Shown here: piece by piece, positions 8,545 through 17,275 of the stretch | How positions within the stretch are numbered: position 1 is the stretch's first letter | How the letters are laid out: the number at the start of each line of letters is the position of its first letter | Assembly: GCA_040398465.1 (NCBI GenBank) | Contig: JBBAUA010000001.1 | Coordinates: 62,001 to 126,000, forward strand | Direction of reading: 5' to 3' | From: UBA7672 sp040398465 | Lineage (GTDB): Bacteria; Pseudomonadota; Alphaproteobacteria; Caulobacterales; Hyphomonadaceae | DNA length: 64,000 bases | The notes under the pieces: generated by a model | Told to the model about the DNA's origin: nothing | What the model saw: only the letters and a program-made list of their open reading frames with translations | Databases searched by the model: none | Position numbers and translations under genes: made by a program

Positions 8545-10797
8545 ATGGGGCAACCATCTAACGTCGCCCCTTTCAAGAAACCGGACACGGTATCTCCAGT
8601 CGTTGGTGGTGGCGCCGCTGCAAAGCCGCGCGGCCGAAAATTCCTGCGTCAGGCCGAACTCGTCGATCGCGTTCAGGCCTACCAGCCCGATGCGTCCGAC
8701 GACGAACTCAACAAGGCCTACGTCTTCGCCGTCATGAAGCACGGCCAGCAGCTGCGCCATTCAGGCGACCCATACTTTGCGCATCCGGTCGCCGTCGCTG
8801 GCCTGCTGACCGACCTGAAGATGGACCAGTCGACCATCATCGCCGGCCTGCTGCACGACGTGGTCGAGGATTGCGATGTCTCGGTCGATGACATCCGCGG
8901 CCTGTTCGGCAAGGACGTGGCCGAGCTGGTCGATGGCGTCACCAAGCTGCCGAAGGTCACAGGCAGCAACAGCCCGCGCGCGCTGATCCAGGCAGAGAAC
9001 TTCCAGAAGTTCATCCTCGCCACGACCAAGGACATCCGCGTCCTCCTCGTGAAGCTCGCTGATCGCCTCCACAACATGCGCACGATCGAGTTCATGCCGA
9101 CTGAGGAGTCGCGCCTGCGCATCTCGCGCGAGACGCTCGACATCTACGCGCCGCTTGCACGTCGCGTCGGCCTCTCGATCTTCGCCGGCGAACTCGAAGA
9201 CCTCGCCTTCCGGCAGGTCAATCCCGTGGCCTACGCCGCGATCTCGAAACGCCTCGAAGAACTCACCACTGACGACACCTCGATACTCGACCGCATACGC
9301 TCGGACATCGAGACCGTCATGCTCGCACGCGGCATTCGCGGCGAGTTGAAAGGCCGCATGAAGCGCCCGTACTCGATCTGGCGGAAGCTCGAGAACAAGT
9401 CGATCTCGTTCAAGGACCTCGGCGATGTCTTCGCCTACCGTCTGATCGTGCCCACAACAGACGACTGCTACAAGGCGCTCGGCGCGGCGCATCAGCAATG
9501 GGCGGCCCTTTCGGAGAAATTTGCGGACTACATCTCCGTGCCCAAGCCCAACGGCTATCGCTCGCTCCACACCACCTTCCTCGGCCCCGGCAATCGCCGC
9601 GTCGAGCTGCAGATCCGCACCACGGACATGGAAGCCGTTGCTGAGCGCGGTGTCGCTGCGCACTGGAAGTACAAGAACTCGCAGTACGGTTTCGACGCCG
9701 AATCCGCCCGCGAGGCTGGTCTCGACGCGGAAGGCGAGCTCATCGAATTCGCCGACATGCTGAAGCACGGCGGCTCCCCCGAGGAATTCCTCGAGCACGC
9801 CAAGCTGCAGATGTACCGCGACAGCGTCTTTGTCTTCACGCCAAAGGGACAGCTCGTGCGGCTGCCCGCGGGCGCCACGCCGCTCGACTTTGCCTACGCC
9901 GTTCACACAGAGATCGGCGACACCACGATCGGCGCCCGCATCAATGGTCAGGAACGTCCGCTGCGCACAGCGCTTGAGAACGGCGACACAGTCGAGATCC
10001 AGCGCGGACCAAAACCCGCCGCCCAGCCGCACTGGGAAAATCTCGCCGTCACCGGCCGCGCGCGCTCCGCCATCCGCCGTCTCACGCGCGTCGCCGAGCG
10101 CGGCGAGTTCATCGCCATCGGCCGCCGCCTCATCGAACACGCCCTGCGCCGCATTGGTCTCGACCCCGCCGAAGTCGATCAGGCCGAGATGACCGAGCGC
10201 ACCGGCTTCGAGAAAGCCGACGCGCTCGCCGAAGCCATCGGCCGCGGCCGCCTCTCGACGGCGGACATGCTGGAGAAAGCCTTCCCCGGTCTCGACGATC
10301 CGGGCAGGCAGGCAAGCGCCCCGCGCGACCAGGACGGCCCCAGCCTCGTCGCCGGCGGCGAGATGACGGCGGGCGTCACCATGCACCTCGCCGAATGCTG
10401 CTCGCCCCTGCCGGGCGACCGCATCATCGGCGTACTGATCCCGGAGAGGGGCATCGAAGTCCACGTCATCGATTGCGCCCGCCTCGCAGACTATGAGGGC
10501 CAGGCCGACCACTGGCTCGATCTGCGCTGGAAGCCCAAGGGCGACGCCGACGCGCCGCTGGCCGTCGGCCGCATCCACGTCACCACTGCCAACCGCCGCG
10601 GCGCACTCGCCCTGCTGGCGAAGACCGTGTCGGACGCCCAGGGCAACATAATCAACGTGAAGACCCTGAAACGCTCGCCCGACTTCTTCGACTTCGCCTT
10701 CGACGTGGAGGTCGAGGACAACAAGCGCCTCACCCAGATCGTGGCGGCGCTCCGGGCGCTTGCGGTCGTCGACTCGGCCGAGCGGGTGAAGGGGTGA
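8545..10797 (+). CDS. rsh: bifunctional (p)ppGpp synthetase/hydrolase (RelA/SpoT homologue)
   Basis: A 750-residue stringent-response enzyme that makes and degrades (p)ppGpp. Domains in order: HD hydrolase (HPVAVAGLL, then LLHDVVED with H104-D105), synthetase (VPKPNGYRSLH and the RVELQIRT motif), TGS (VFVFTPKGQLVRLPAGATP), a helical and Cys-bearing region (LAECCSPLPGDRIIGV), and a C-terminal ACT domain (HVTTANRRGALALLAKTV). Both catalytic halves look intact, as expected for the single Rsh of alphaproteobacteria. The start ATG 8545 lies 8 bases after rpoZ. Confidence 0.95.
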   Translation: MGQPSNVAPFKKPDTVSPVVGGGAAAKPRGRKFLRQAELVDRVQAYQPDASDDELNKAYVFAVMKHGQQLRHSGDPYFAHPVAVAGLLTDLKMDQSTIIAGLLHDVVEDCDVSVDDIRGLFGKDVAELVDGVTKLPKVTGSNSPRALIQAENFQKFILATTKDIRVLLVKLADRLHNMRTIEFMPTEESRLRISRETLDIYAPLARRVGLSIFAGELEDLAFRQVNPVAYAAISKRLEELTTDDTSILDRIRSDIETVMLARGIRGELKGRMKRPYSIWRKLENKSISFKDLGDVFAYRLIVPTTDDCYKALGAAHQQWAALSEKFADYISVPKPNGYRSLHTTFLGPGNRRVELQIRTTDMEAVAERGVAAHWKYKNSQYGFDAESAREAGLDAEGELIEFADMLKHGGSPEEFLEHAKLQMYRDSVFVFTPKGQLVRLPAGATPLDFAYAVHTEIGDTTIGARINGQERPLRTALENGDTVEIQRGPKPAAQPHWENLAVTGRARSAIRRLTRVAERGEFIAIGRRLIEHALRRIGLDPAEVDQAEMTERTGFEKADALAEAIGRGRLSTADMLEKAFPGLDDPGRQASAPRDQDGPSLVAGGEMTAGVTMHLAECCSPLPGDRIIGVLIPERGIEVHVIDCARLADYEGQADHWLDLRWKPKGDADAPLAVGRIHVTTANRRGALALLAKTVSDAQGNIINVKTLKRSPDFFDFAFDVEVEDNKRLTQIVAALRALAVVDSAERVKG

Positions 10798-10850
10798 GGA
10801 CGGGTTCGCGAGCCGTTGAGCCAAGCCCGTTAAACCGCTAGAGCCCCCGC

Positions 10851-11435
10851 ATGAACACGCAAGACGTCCTCAACGAATTCAAGAAGGTTGGCGCTCTCCT
10901 GGAGGGCCACTTCATCCTGTCATCCGGCCGGCGCAGCCCCGTCTTCCTGCAGAAGGCGCTGGTCTTTTCGCACCCGCCGACGACAGAGCGGCTGTGCGCC
11001 GCGCTCGCCCGCAAGCTGGAGGCTGAGTTCGGCAAGATCGACGTCGTGGTCGGCCCTGCCGTCGGCGGGCTGATCCCGGGCTATGAGACCGCCCGCGCCC
11101 TCGGCTGCCGCTCGATCTACACCGAGCGCGAGGGCGGCGTGATGAGCCTGCGCCGCGGCTTCACCATCGCGCCGGAAGAGCGGGTGATCATCGTCGAGGA
11201 CATCGTCACCACCGGCATCTCGATGCGCGAAACGCTGGAGGCGCTGAAAGGCGCCGGCGCCGATGTCATCGGCGCGGCCTGCATCGTCGATCGCTCGAAC
11301 GGCAAGGCCGATGTCGGTGGGCTGAAATTCGTCTCGCTCGCCGCGGTCGATTTCCCCGACTACGACGCGAACGACCTCCCGCCTGCACTCGCAAAGCTGC
11401 CGGCCACCAAGCCGGGCAGCCGGGGCCTCAAATGA
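10851..11435 (+). CDS. pyrE: orotate phosphoribosyltransferase
   Basis: A 194-residue enzyme converting orotate and PRPP to orotidine 5'-phosphate in pyrimidine synthesis. The PRPP-binding loop VIIVEDIVTTGISMRE is clear, and the N-terminal FILSSGRRSPVFLQKAL block is typical. It begins 53 bases after rsh and opens a run of genes in which each stop overlaps the next start by four bases. Confidence 0.93.
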   Translation: MNTQDVLNEFKKVGALLEGHFILSSGRRSPVFLQKALVFSHPPTTERLCAALARKLEAEFGKIDVVVGPAVGGLIPGYETARALGCRSIYTEREGGVMSLRRGFTIAPEERVIIVEDIVTTGISMRETLEALKGAGADVIGAACIVDRSNGKADVGGLKFVSLAAVDFPDYDANDLPPALAKLPATKPGSRGLK

Positions 11436-12184
11436 AGCTTGAGCGCGCCCGCCTCGGGGTCAACATTGATCACATCGCCACCATCCGCAACGCGCGTGGC
11501 GGCGTGCATCCCGATCCAGCCAAGGCCGCCGCAATCGCACAGGCCGCCGGCGCCGACGGCATCACCATCCATCTCCGCGAAGACCGCCGCCACATCCGCG
11601 ACGCCGATCTCGAAGCGGTGCGCGGCGCCGTGAACGTGCCGATCAATCTCGAAATGGCGACGACCGACGAGATGCTGGCCATCGCGCTCGCCTACAAACC
11701 GCACGCCGCCTGCCTCGTGCCGGAGCGGCGGGAGGAACGCACCACCGAAGGCGGCCTCGACGTCGCCCGCCTGCACAACCAGGTCGAGCCGTTCGTCCGC
11801 GCGCTCCGCGAAGGCGGCAGCCGCGTTTCTCTGTTCATCGAGCCGAGCAAGGTCCAGATCGCCGTCGCCGAAGCGATGGGCGCGCCGGTCGTTGAACTGC
11901 ACACCGGCAAGTATGTCGAGCTCGTCTTCGCTGGCGACCATGCCGCCGCCGATGAGGAGCTGAACCGCCTCCGCGAAGCCGCCGCCTACGGCCACGATAA
12001 AGGCATCGAAATCCATGTCGGCCACGGCCTGACCTACGACACCGTCCGCCCCGTCGCCGCCATTCCGGAAGTACGCGAACTCAACATCGGCCACTTCATC
12101 ATGGGCGAAGCGCTGTTCGTCGGTCTGGATGCAGCGGTGCGGCGGATGCGCCAGGAGATCGATCTTGCGCGTGGCCACATATGA
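11432..12184 (+). CDS. pdxJ: pyridoxine 5'-phosphate synthase
   Basis: A 250-residue TIM-barrel enzyme that condenses 1-deoxyxylulose 5-phosphate with 3-amino-2-oxopropyl phosphate to make pyridoxine 5'-phosphate. Diagnostic segments are LGVNIDHIATIRNARG at the start, DGITIHLREDRRHI, and VELHTGKYVE. It overlaps pyrE by ATGA and acpS in the same way. Gene order pdxJ-acpS is common in proteobacteria. Confidence 0.95.
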   Translation: MKLERARLGVNIDHIATIRNARGGVHPDPAKAAAIAQAAGADGITIHLREDRRHIRDADLEAVRGAVNVPINLEMATTDEMLAIALAYKPHAACLVPERREERTTEGGLDVARLHNQVEPFVRALREGGSRVSLFIEPSKVQIAVAEAMGAPVVELHTGKYVELVFAGDHAAADEELNRLREAAAYGHDKGIEIHVGHGLTYDTVRPVAAIPEVRELNIGHFIMGEALFVGLDAAVRRMRQEIDLARGHI

Positions 12185-12594
12185 TCATCGGCATCGGTCA
12201 GGACATCTGCGATATTCGTCGCATCGAGAAGACGCTGGAGAAGTTCGGCGACCGCTTCACGCATCGCGTCTTTACCGAGGTCGAGCGCCGGACGGCTGAT
12301 CGCCGCCGACAACGCGCGCCGACTTACGCCAAACGCTTCGCCGCCAAGGAAGCCTGCGCCAAGGCGCTCGGTACCGGTGTTCCGCGTCGCGGCGTCCACT
12401 GGCAGCACATGGGAGTCGTCAACCTGCCTACGGGCGCGCCCACCATGGCGCTGGTCGGCGGTGCGGCTGAGCGTCTGGCGAAGCTCACGCCGCCGGGCAT
12501 GACCTGCGTCATCCACGTAACCATCACGGACGAGTATCCCTACGCGCAGGCGCAGGTGATCATCGAAGCACGACCGGCGGAGCCGGCCGCTTGA
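12181..12594 (+). CDS. acpS: holo-[acyl-carrier-protein] synthase
   Basis: A 137-residue 4'-phosphopantetheinyl transferase that activates acyl carrier protein with CoA. It starts MIIGIGQDICDIRRIEKTLEKFG, with the Mg-binding Asp in GQDICDI and the second motif RFAAKEACAKALGTG. The start overlaps pdxJ by four bases. In many alphaproteobacteria lepB (signal peptidase I) follows; here rnc follows directly. Confidence 0.93.
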   Translation: MIIGIGQDICDIRRIEKTLEKFGDRFTHRVFTEVERRTADRRRQRAPTYAKRFAAKEACAKALGTGVPRRGVHWQHMGVVNLPTGAPTMALVGGAAERLAKLTPPGMTCVIHVTITDEYPYAQAQVIIEARPAEPAA

Positions 12595-13352
12595 CCCGGC
12601 CCAACTCCAGCAACACCGGAAAGCGACGCCGCAACCGCGCCCGTACCGAGGGCCCACCCGGCCTCTCGTCCGAGCAGCGTGACGCCTGCCAGGACGCCGT
12701 CGGCTATCGCTTCAAGGACCCTGAACTTCTCGATCGCGCCATGACCCATCGCAGCGCCACGCAGGGCAAGACCGCCGAGTGGAGCAATGAGCGTCTCGAA
12801 TTCCTCGGCGACCGCGTGCTCGGCCTTGTGATGGTCGAGGCGCTGATGGAGCGCTTCCCGAAACTGCGGGAGGGCGAACTCGCACCCCGCCTCAACACGC
12901 TGGTCAGCCGCAAGGCCTGCGCCGTCATCGGCGCCGAACTCGGCATTGGCCGATTCATCATTGTCGACCAGTCGGAGCGCAGCACAGGCGGCGCAGACAA
13001 GCCCTCGCTGCTCGCCAACGCCATAGAGGCGATCATCGGCGCGATCTACACCGACGCCGGGCTCGACAGGGCGCGCAAGGTGACGCTTAAGCTCTGGCAC
13101 AGGCTGCTCGGCGAAACGAGCGAAACGCCGCGCGATCCCAAGTCCGCCCTGCAGGAATGGGCGCAGGGCGCCGGCCTGCCTGCGCCCGCCTATCGCCAGG
13201 TCGCGCGCGAAGGTCCAGACCATGCGCCTGTATTCACCGTCACCGTTCTGATCGACGGACACGAACCCCTGCCGGGTATCGGCAGTTCGAAACAGCTGGC
13301 TGAGCGCGAAGCTGCGCGCGCCATGTTGACCGCTATCGGAGGACCGGCATGA
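12591..13352 (+). CDS. rnc: ribonuclease III
   Basis: A 253-residue double-strand RNA endonuclease for rRNA and mRNA processing. The catalytic signature is NERLEFLGDRVLGLVM, the second acidic cluster is ANAIEAIIGAIYTDAGL, and a double-stranded RNA-binding domain follows (PKSALQEWAQGAGLPAPAYR). The N-terminus has a basic extension of about 25 residues (GKRRRNRAR). Start is TTG 12591, overlapping the acpS stop as TTGA, so translation is probably coupled; a later ATG would cut into the conserved N-terminal part. Confidence 0.93.
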   Translation: MTRPNSSNTGKRRRNRARTEGPPGLSSEQRDACQDAVGYRFKDPELLDRAMTHRSATQGKTAEWSNERLEFLGDRVLGLVMVEALMERFPKLREGELAPRLNTLVSRKACAVIGAELGIGRFIIVDQSERSTGGADKPSLLANAIEAIIGAIYTDAGLDRARKVTLKLWHRLLGETSETPRDPKSALQEWAQGAGLPAPAYRQVAREGPDHAPVFTVTVLIDGHEPLPGIGSSKQLAEREAARAMLTAIGGPA

Positions 13353-14260
13353 CCGGACAGACACGCGCCGGCTTCGTCGCCATCATCGGCGCGCCAAATG
13401 CTGGCAAGTCCACGCTGGTGAACCAGCTGGTGGGAACCAAGATCACCATCGTCACCCACAAGGTGCAGACCACGCGCTTCCCGGTGCGCGGCGTGATGAT
13501 GCACGGCAATTCGCAGGTGGTCCTTGTCGACACGCCCGGCATCTTCGAGCCGCGCCGTCGGCTCGACCGCGCGATGGTGAAGTCCGCATGGGAAGGCGCG
13601 GGCGACGCAGACGCCATCGTCCACCTCGTCGATGCGCGCCACTGGACAGGGCAGGGCGACCGCTCCGAGGACGAAGCCATCATCGATCGCCTCAAGGTCA
13701 TCGGCGCCAAGGCGATCCTTGCGATCAACAAGATCGATCTCGTCGAGCGCTCCTTGCTGCTGGGCGCCACCAGAGCGCTCTTCGATACAGGCGTCTACTC
13801 AGATGTGCTGATGGTCTCGGGCCTGAAGGGCGACGGCATCGACGAACTCGCCGACATGCTCGCCAGCCGCATGCCGGAGGGGCCGTACCTCTTCCCGGAG
13901 GACCAGGCAGCCGACATGCCAAGCCGCCTGATCGCTGCAGAGGTCACCCGCGAGAAACTGATGCTGCGGCTGCATCAGGAGATCCCCTACCAACTCACCG
14001 TCGAGACCGAGAACTGGACGCAGCACGACGACGGCGCCGTCCGCATCGACCAGATGATCCATGTCAGCCGCGAAGGCCACAAGGTGATCGTGCTCGGCAA
14101 GGGCGGCCAGACAATCAAGGACATTGGCATGGCCGCCCGCAAGGAGCTGACCGAGATCCTCGGCCGCCCGGTCCACCTGTTCCTGCGGGTGAAAGTGTCC
14201 GAGCGCTGGCAGGACAATCGCGAGCGTTTTTCTGCCATCGGCCTGGATTTCGACGCCTGA
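13349..14260 (+). CDS. era: GTPase Era
   Basis: A 303-residue GTPase that binds 16S rRNA and assists small-subunit assembly. G1 is GAPNAGKSTLVN, G3 is DTPGIF, G4 is NKID, and the C-terminal KH domain carries VIVLGKGGQTIKDIGMAAR. It overlaps rnc by ATGA. recO, which often follows era, is absent here; a perfect palindrome follows instead. Confidence 0.95.
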   Translation: MTGQTRAGFVAIIGAPNAGKSTLVNQLVGTKITIVTHKVQTTRFPVRGVMMHGNSQVVLVDTPGIFEPRRRLDRAMVKSAWEGAGDADAIVHLVDARHWTGQGDRSEDEAIIDRLKVIGAKAILAINKIDLVERSLLLGATRALFDTGVYSDVLMVSGLKGDGIDELADMLASRMPEGPYLFPEDQAADMPSRLIAAEVTREKLMLRLHQEIPYQLTVETENWTQHDDGAVRIDQMIHVSREGHKVIVLGKGGQTIKDIGMAARKELTEILGRPVHLFLRVKVSERWQDNRERFSAIGLDFDA

Positions 14261-14266
14261 TGTGCA

Positions 14267-14290
14267 CGATCGGTGAAATTTCACCGATCG
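14267..14290. promoter_or_regulatory. perfect 24-bp palindrome (candidate operator)
   Basis: The left half is CGATCGGTGAAA and the right half its exact reverse complement, with no spacer. It begins 7 bases after the era stop and ends 63 bases before the next ATG. The core GTGAAATTTCAC looks like a dimeric regulator site. With no loop and no U-tract it is a poor intrinsic terminator. The spacing between half sites is two bases shorter than the Rex operator, so Rex is not a good fit. Confidence 0.5.
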
Positions 14291-14352
14291 GGTAAGCGAT
14301 GCCTTGGCAGCCCTCAGCTAGAGTTGGACCGTCTCACGCCCGGGGGTTCAAC

Positions 14353-14760
14353 ATGCAGCGCGCGTCGAAAGGCTTCGGGGCCAACAGCCCGACGCGTATC
14401 GCCGACCTGCGCGCGAGCCTTCGTCAGCAGCCTGCGGCTGAGGCGAATCTCGCGAGGCCGCCAAAGCCGCGCAAGGCCGTCATCCGCGAGAGCGAGGAAG
14501 ATCGCGCGGCGAAGGCCGAGAAGCAGGCCCTCGCCCAGCACACCACATCGCTTCTCAAGGGCGGCAAGCCCGCCGGCAAGAACTACAAGCGCCCCGGCGA
14601 ACGTAACGAGCGAAAAGGTACGGTGACTGGATTCGTGTTCCAGCTCCTGTTCGTGCTCTGCATCGCAGGCGGCGTCGCCTACGCCCTCGACCCGACCATC
14701 CTGCCAGAGGAATGGAAGGCCAGGGCGCTCGAATTTGTCTCGCAATATGTGAAGGTGTGA
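14353..14760 (+). CDS. hypothetical single-pass membrane protein, basic cytoplasmic region
   Basis: A 135-residue protein I do not recognise. Residues 1-90 are highly charged and rich in Lys, Arg and Ala, followed by one predicted transmembrane helix (FVFQLLFVLCIAGGVAYAL, about 96-114) and a short outer tail. No signal peptide is seen, so a cytoplasmic N-terminus is likely. ATG 14353 was chosen because it follows the GGGGGTTCAAC stretch at workable spacing. It lies downstream of era beyond the 24-bp palindrome, which may control it. Confidence 0.6.
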   Translation: MQRASKGFGANSPTRIADLRASLRQQPAAEANLARPPKPRKAVIRESEEDRAAKAEKQALAQHTTSLLKGGKPAGKNYKRPGERNERKGTVTGFVFQLLFVLCIAGGVAYALDPTILPEEWKARALEFVSQYVKV

Positions 14761-14861
14761 CGCGGGCCTTGGCGCGCCTTGAGGGTCACGGCCACGAGCA
14801 GCGCCTTGCGTGTGTGAAGCTGGCGTCCAAGCGCTCACGCGCCGGATCGGGCAGGGTCAAC

Positions 14862-15143
14862 GTGTCGAAAGTTCTGAGGAAGGTGAGCGGCTCCTTTGGC
14901 TTGCTGTCTCTCGGCGCCGGCATTGGCGCGAGCGGTTTCATCCTGCTGGACGCGATGCAGCAGCCAGAACAATCACGTCGAGCCGGTCTGTACAGTGATG
15001 GCGCCGGTTACTATCGCAATTGCCGCGACGCCTTCCAGGATGGCCGCGCGAACATCCTTCGTGGTGAGGCGGCCTATCGCGAAGCCCTTGATACCGACGG
15101 CGATGGCAAGGCCTGCGAGCCCTACGTTCCGATCAATCGCTAG
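14862..15143 (+). CDS. excalibur calcium-binding domain protein
   Basis: A 93-residue protein from a GTG at 14862 (frame open further upstream). A hydrophobic segment (LLSLGAGIGASGFILLDAM, about residues 13-31) anchors or exports it. The C-terminal half is an excalibur domain: YRNCRDAF, then DTDGDGKACEPY, with the EF-hand-like DxDxDG loop and paired cysteines. Such domains are found on secreted nucleases and cell-surface proteins; here it stands alone. Its stop overlaps the stop of the convergent sulfotransferase gene within CTAG. Confidence 0.7.
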   Translation: MSKVLRKVSGSFGLLSLGAGIGASGFILLDAMQQPEQSRRAGLYSDGAGYYRNCRDAFQDGRANILRGEAAYREALDTDGDGKACEPYVPINR

Positions 15144-15928
15144 GCATACCCCAGCAGCGCACGCAGGCCGGGCGCAGCATAGTCGACCAGCTTCTTCTGC
15201 GTATCCGGCAACTCATCCGGAAGATCGGTCAGTCCGCCCCCGAGATTCTCGCGTGCAGTTCCGCTCTGCTTCCGGTCGGCGCCGATGACAACGCGCTCAC
15301 GCCAGTCATTCGGCGGAACGATGCCGCACTGCTCGAACAGTGTGAAGAAGTAGGCCTTCGCTTCCGGCGAATCGAGACGCTTCACATGGCCGAGGAGATC
15401 CTCGTAGCGGATCATGAACGTGGTCGAGCCCATCCATGCGACGGCGTTGTGCCGGAAGATATCTTCCAGGCTCGGCGCCTTCTTGTAGATCCCGAAGATC
15501 ATCATGTTGAGGATGTCGTTGGTGTCGAACGCCCCCGACTTCAGGCTGTCAGTCCGACCCTCGAAATTCTCCGACAGGAAGAAGCGCGCACGCGCCAGAA
15601 CCCAGTCATAGGGATCGCGGACAAGCACGAGATGCCGGGCATGTCGCGTGAAGGCCGCCGAGTCGTCGGAAAAAAGAAGGTGCCCCCAGGATAGTTTCGG
15701 AATGTTGGGATTGTACGCAAAAGGGCCGTGCTGGAGCAGGCTGGGGATCTGGATGAACGTCGCATTGTACTGCTGCTCGACCGGCACGAACATCCGCATA
15801 ACGTTCTTGATGAGGTGGGTGCCGCACTTCGGCACGGAGTTCAGGAACACCGTGTTCTTCAGCGGCGCCTGGACGAACTCCTTGTTCCGATCATCCAGGT
15901 TGTCTTTCTCAAGCGTGATACGCGGCAC
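15140..15928 (-). CDS. sulfotransferase family protein
   Basis: A 262-residue PAPS-dependent sulfotransferase-like protein. The 5'-phosphosulfate loop is FLNSVPKCGTHLIKNVM (about residues 28-44) and the 3'-phosphate motif is LVLVRDPYDWVLAR (about 100-113). The start is GTG 15928 with CGGAG upstream. The acceptor is unknown; neighbours do not form a capsule or sulfolipid cluster. Residues after the catalytic core (HNAVAWMGSTTFMIRYEDLL) match the usual family layout, so it looks complete. Confidence 0.8.
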   Translation of the reverse strand: MPRITLEKDNLDDRNKEFVQAPLKNTVFLNSVPKCGTHLIKNVMRMFVPVEQQYNATFIQIPSLLQHGPFAYNPNIPKLSWGHLLFSDDSAAFTRHARHLVLVRDPYDWVLARARFFLSENFEGRTDSLKSGAFDTNDILNMMIFGIYKKAPSLEDIFRHNAVAWMGSTTFMIRYEDLLGHVKRLDSPEAKAYFFTLFEQCGIVPPNDWRERVVIGADRKQSGTARENLGGGLTDLPDELPDTQKKLVDYAAPGLRALLGYA

Positions 15929-16033
15929 GACAAAACTCCGTCTGTTCAGACGGACCTTAGACGCAGGCGAACCGCCTAACCAGACGAAAACGGGCGACGG
16001 ATTGTCTCCGCATCCCAGGCGCTGCCCGGGAAA

Positions 16034-17275
16034 TCAGGCGGGCTTTGTCAACACAAACTGGCCGACGTCAATCGTACCCGTCCTGAAACCTGCGGAGCAG
16101 TAGGATAGGTAGTAGATCCACAGACGCCTGAACTGTTCGTCAAACTTGCCGCCCTTGATGCGATCCCAGACAAGTTCGAACCGTTGCGACCACTCATCGA
16201 CGGTGCGCGCGTAGTCCTTCCCGAACATGCGATCGACCGCGAAGGCGAGGCCTGCGCGTTCAGTCTCCTCACGCAGCCGCGTTGGCGAGGGCAGCATACC
16301 GCCCGGAAAAACGTAGTGCTGGATGAAATCCGCGCGGCTGCGGTACTCCTCGAAATGCTGGTCGGCGATCGTGATGATCTGCAGCGCAGCGCGGCCGCCA
16401 GGTTTCAGCACCTCGGCGATCTTGGAGAAGTAGCTCGGCCAGTATTCCTCACCCACCGCTTCGAACATCTCGATTGAAGCGACGGCGTCAAACCGGCCTT
16501 TCACGTCGCGATAGTCGGACATGACGATCTGCACCTTGTCCGACAGACCGGCGGCCGCGATGCGCTGCGTGGCGAGCGCATGCTGGGCGTTCGAGATGGT
16601 GATCGATGTAACGCGGGCGCCATACTCCTTGGCCGCCACCTCGGCGAAGCCGCCCCAGCCGGAACCGATCTCAAGCACATTGTCGCCGGGCTTGAGCTGC
16701 AGGTTGCGTGCAATCGAGCGATACTTCGCCAGCTGCCCTTCCTCGAGCGACTGCTCGGGCGAAGAGAACAGCGCCGACGAATACGTCATCGTCGGGTCGA
16801 GCCAGGACGCGTAGAAATCATTGCCCAGGTCGTAGTGGGCGAGGATGTTGCGTTTCGAGCCCTTCTTGGTGTTGGCCCGCAGCATGTGACGGAAGTTGCC
16901 GAAGAACCGCGCGATGGCGCCGCCTAGCCCGAACGGGCCGATATTCTCCCAGTTGGCGTTGAAGTATTCCAGCAGCAGCGGCAGGTCCGGGGAATCGACC
17001 TTGCCGTCGATGAACGCTTCGGCAAATCCGACATCGCCGCGCGCCGCAGCAGTCCGCACGAATTTCAGGTCATGCACGATCAGCTCGGCCGTGATGCCGG
17101 GCTCCTTGCCTGTAAAGCGCAGCGTGCGCCCGTCAGGCAGCCGCATGTCCAGCCGCCCGCGACGCAGCCGCGTGAGGATCATCGCCGCAAAGCTCAGGCT
17201 GGCGGGTAGGCCGTGCAGCTTGCTGAGATCGCCCGGGCCCGCGATATCCAGAACCATTCTCTCGACGCGGCTCAT
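16034..17275 (-). CDS. cyclopropane-fatty-acid synthase-like methyltransferase
   Basis: A 413-residue SAM-dependent enzyme acting on unsaturated acyl chains of phospholipids. The substrate region HYDLGNDFYASWLDPTMTYS and motif I VLEIGSGWGGFAEVAA are clear. Two positions differ from classical synthases: the Cys in the TYSCA segment is Ser (TYSSALF), and the usual MFEHVG is MFEAVG. This suggests a subfamily that may methylate without closing the ring, as in the first step of furan fatty acid synthesis in Rhodobacter. It is the last gene of a four-gene minus-strand operon in which every junction overlaps by four bases. Confidence 0.85.
   Translation of the reverse strand: MSRVERMVLDIAGPGDLSKLHGLPASLSFAAMILTRLRRGRLDMRLPDGRTLRFTGKEPGITAELIVHDLKFVRTAAARGDVGFAEAFIDGKVDSPDLPLLLEYFNANWENIGPFGLGGAIARFFGNFRHMLRANTKKGSKRNILAHYDLGNDFYASWLDPTMTYSSALFSSPEQSLEEGQLAKYRSIARNLQLKPGDNVLEIGSGWGGFAEVAAKEYGARVTSITISNAQHALATQRIAAAGLSDKVQIVMSDYRDVKGRFDAVASIEMFEAVGEEYWPSYFSKIAEVLKPGGRAALQIITIADQHFEEYRSRADFIQHYVFPGGMLPSPTRLREETERAGLAFAVDRMFGKDYARTVDEWSQRFELVWDRIKGGKFDEQFRRLWIYYLSYCSAGFRTGTIDVGQFVLTKPA

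Noticed and set aside
8761..10824. 687-codon minus-strand frame opposite rsh
   Set aside because: Composition (runs of Gly/Ala/Arg/Asp/Val) and complete overlap with the certain rsh gene mark it as an antisense shadow.
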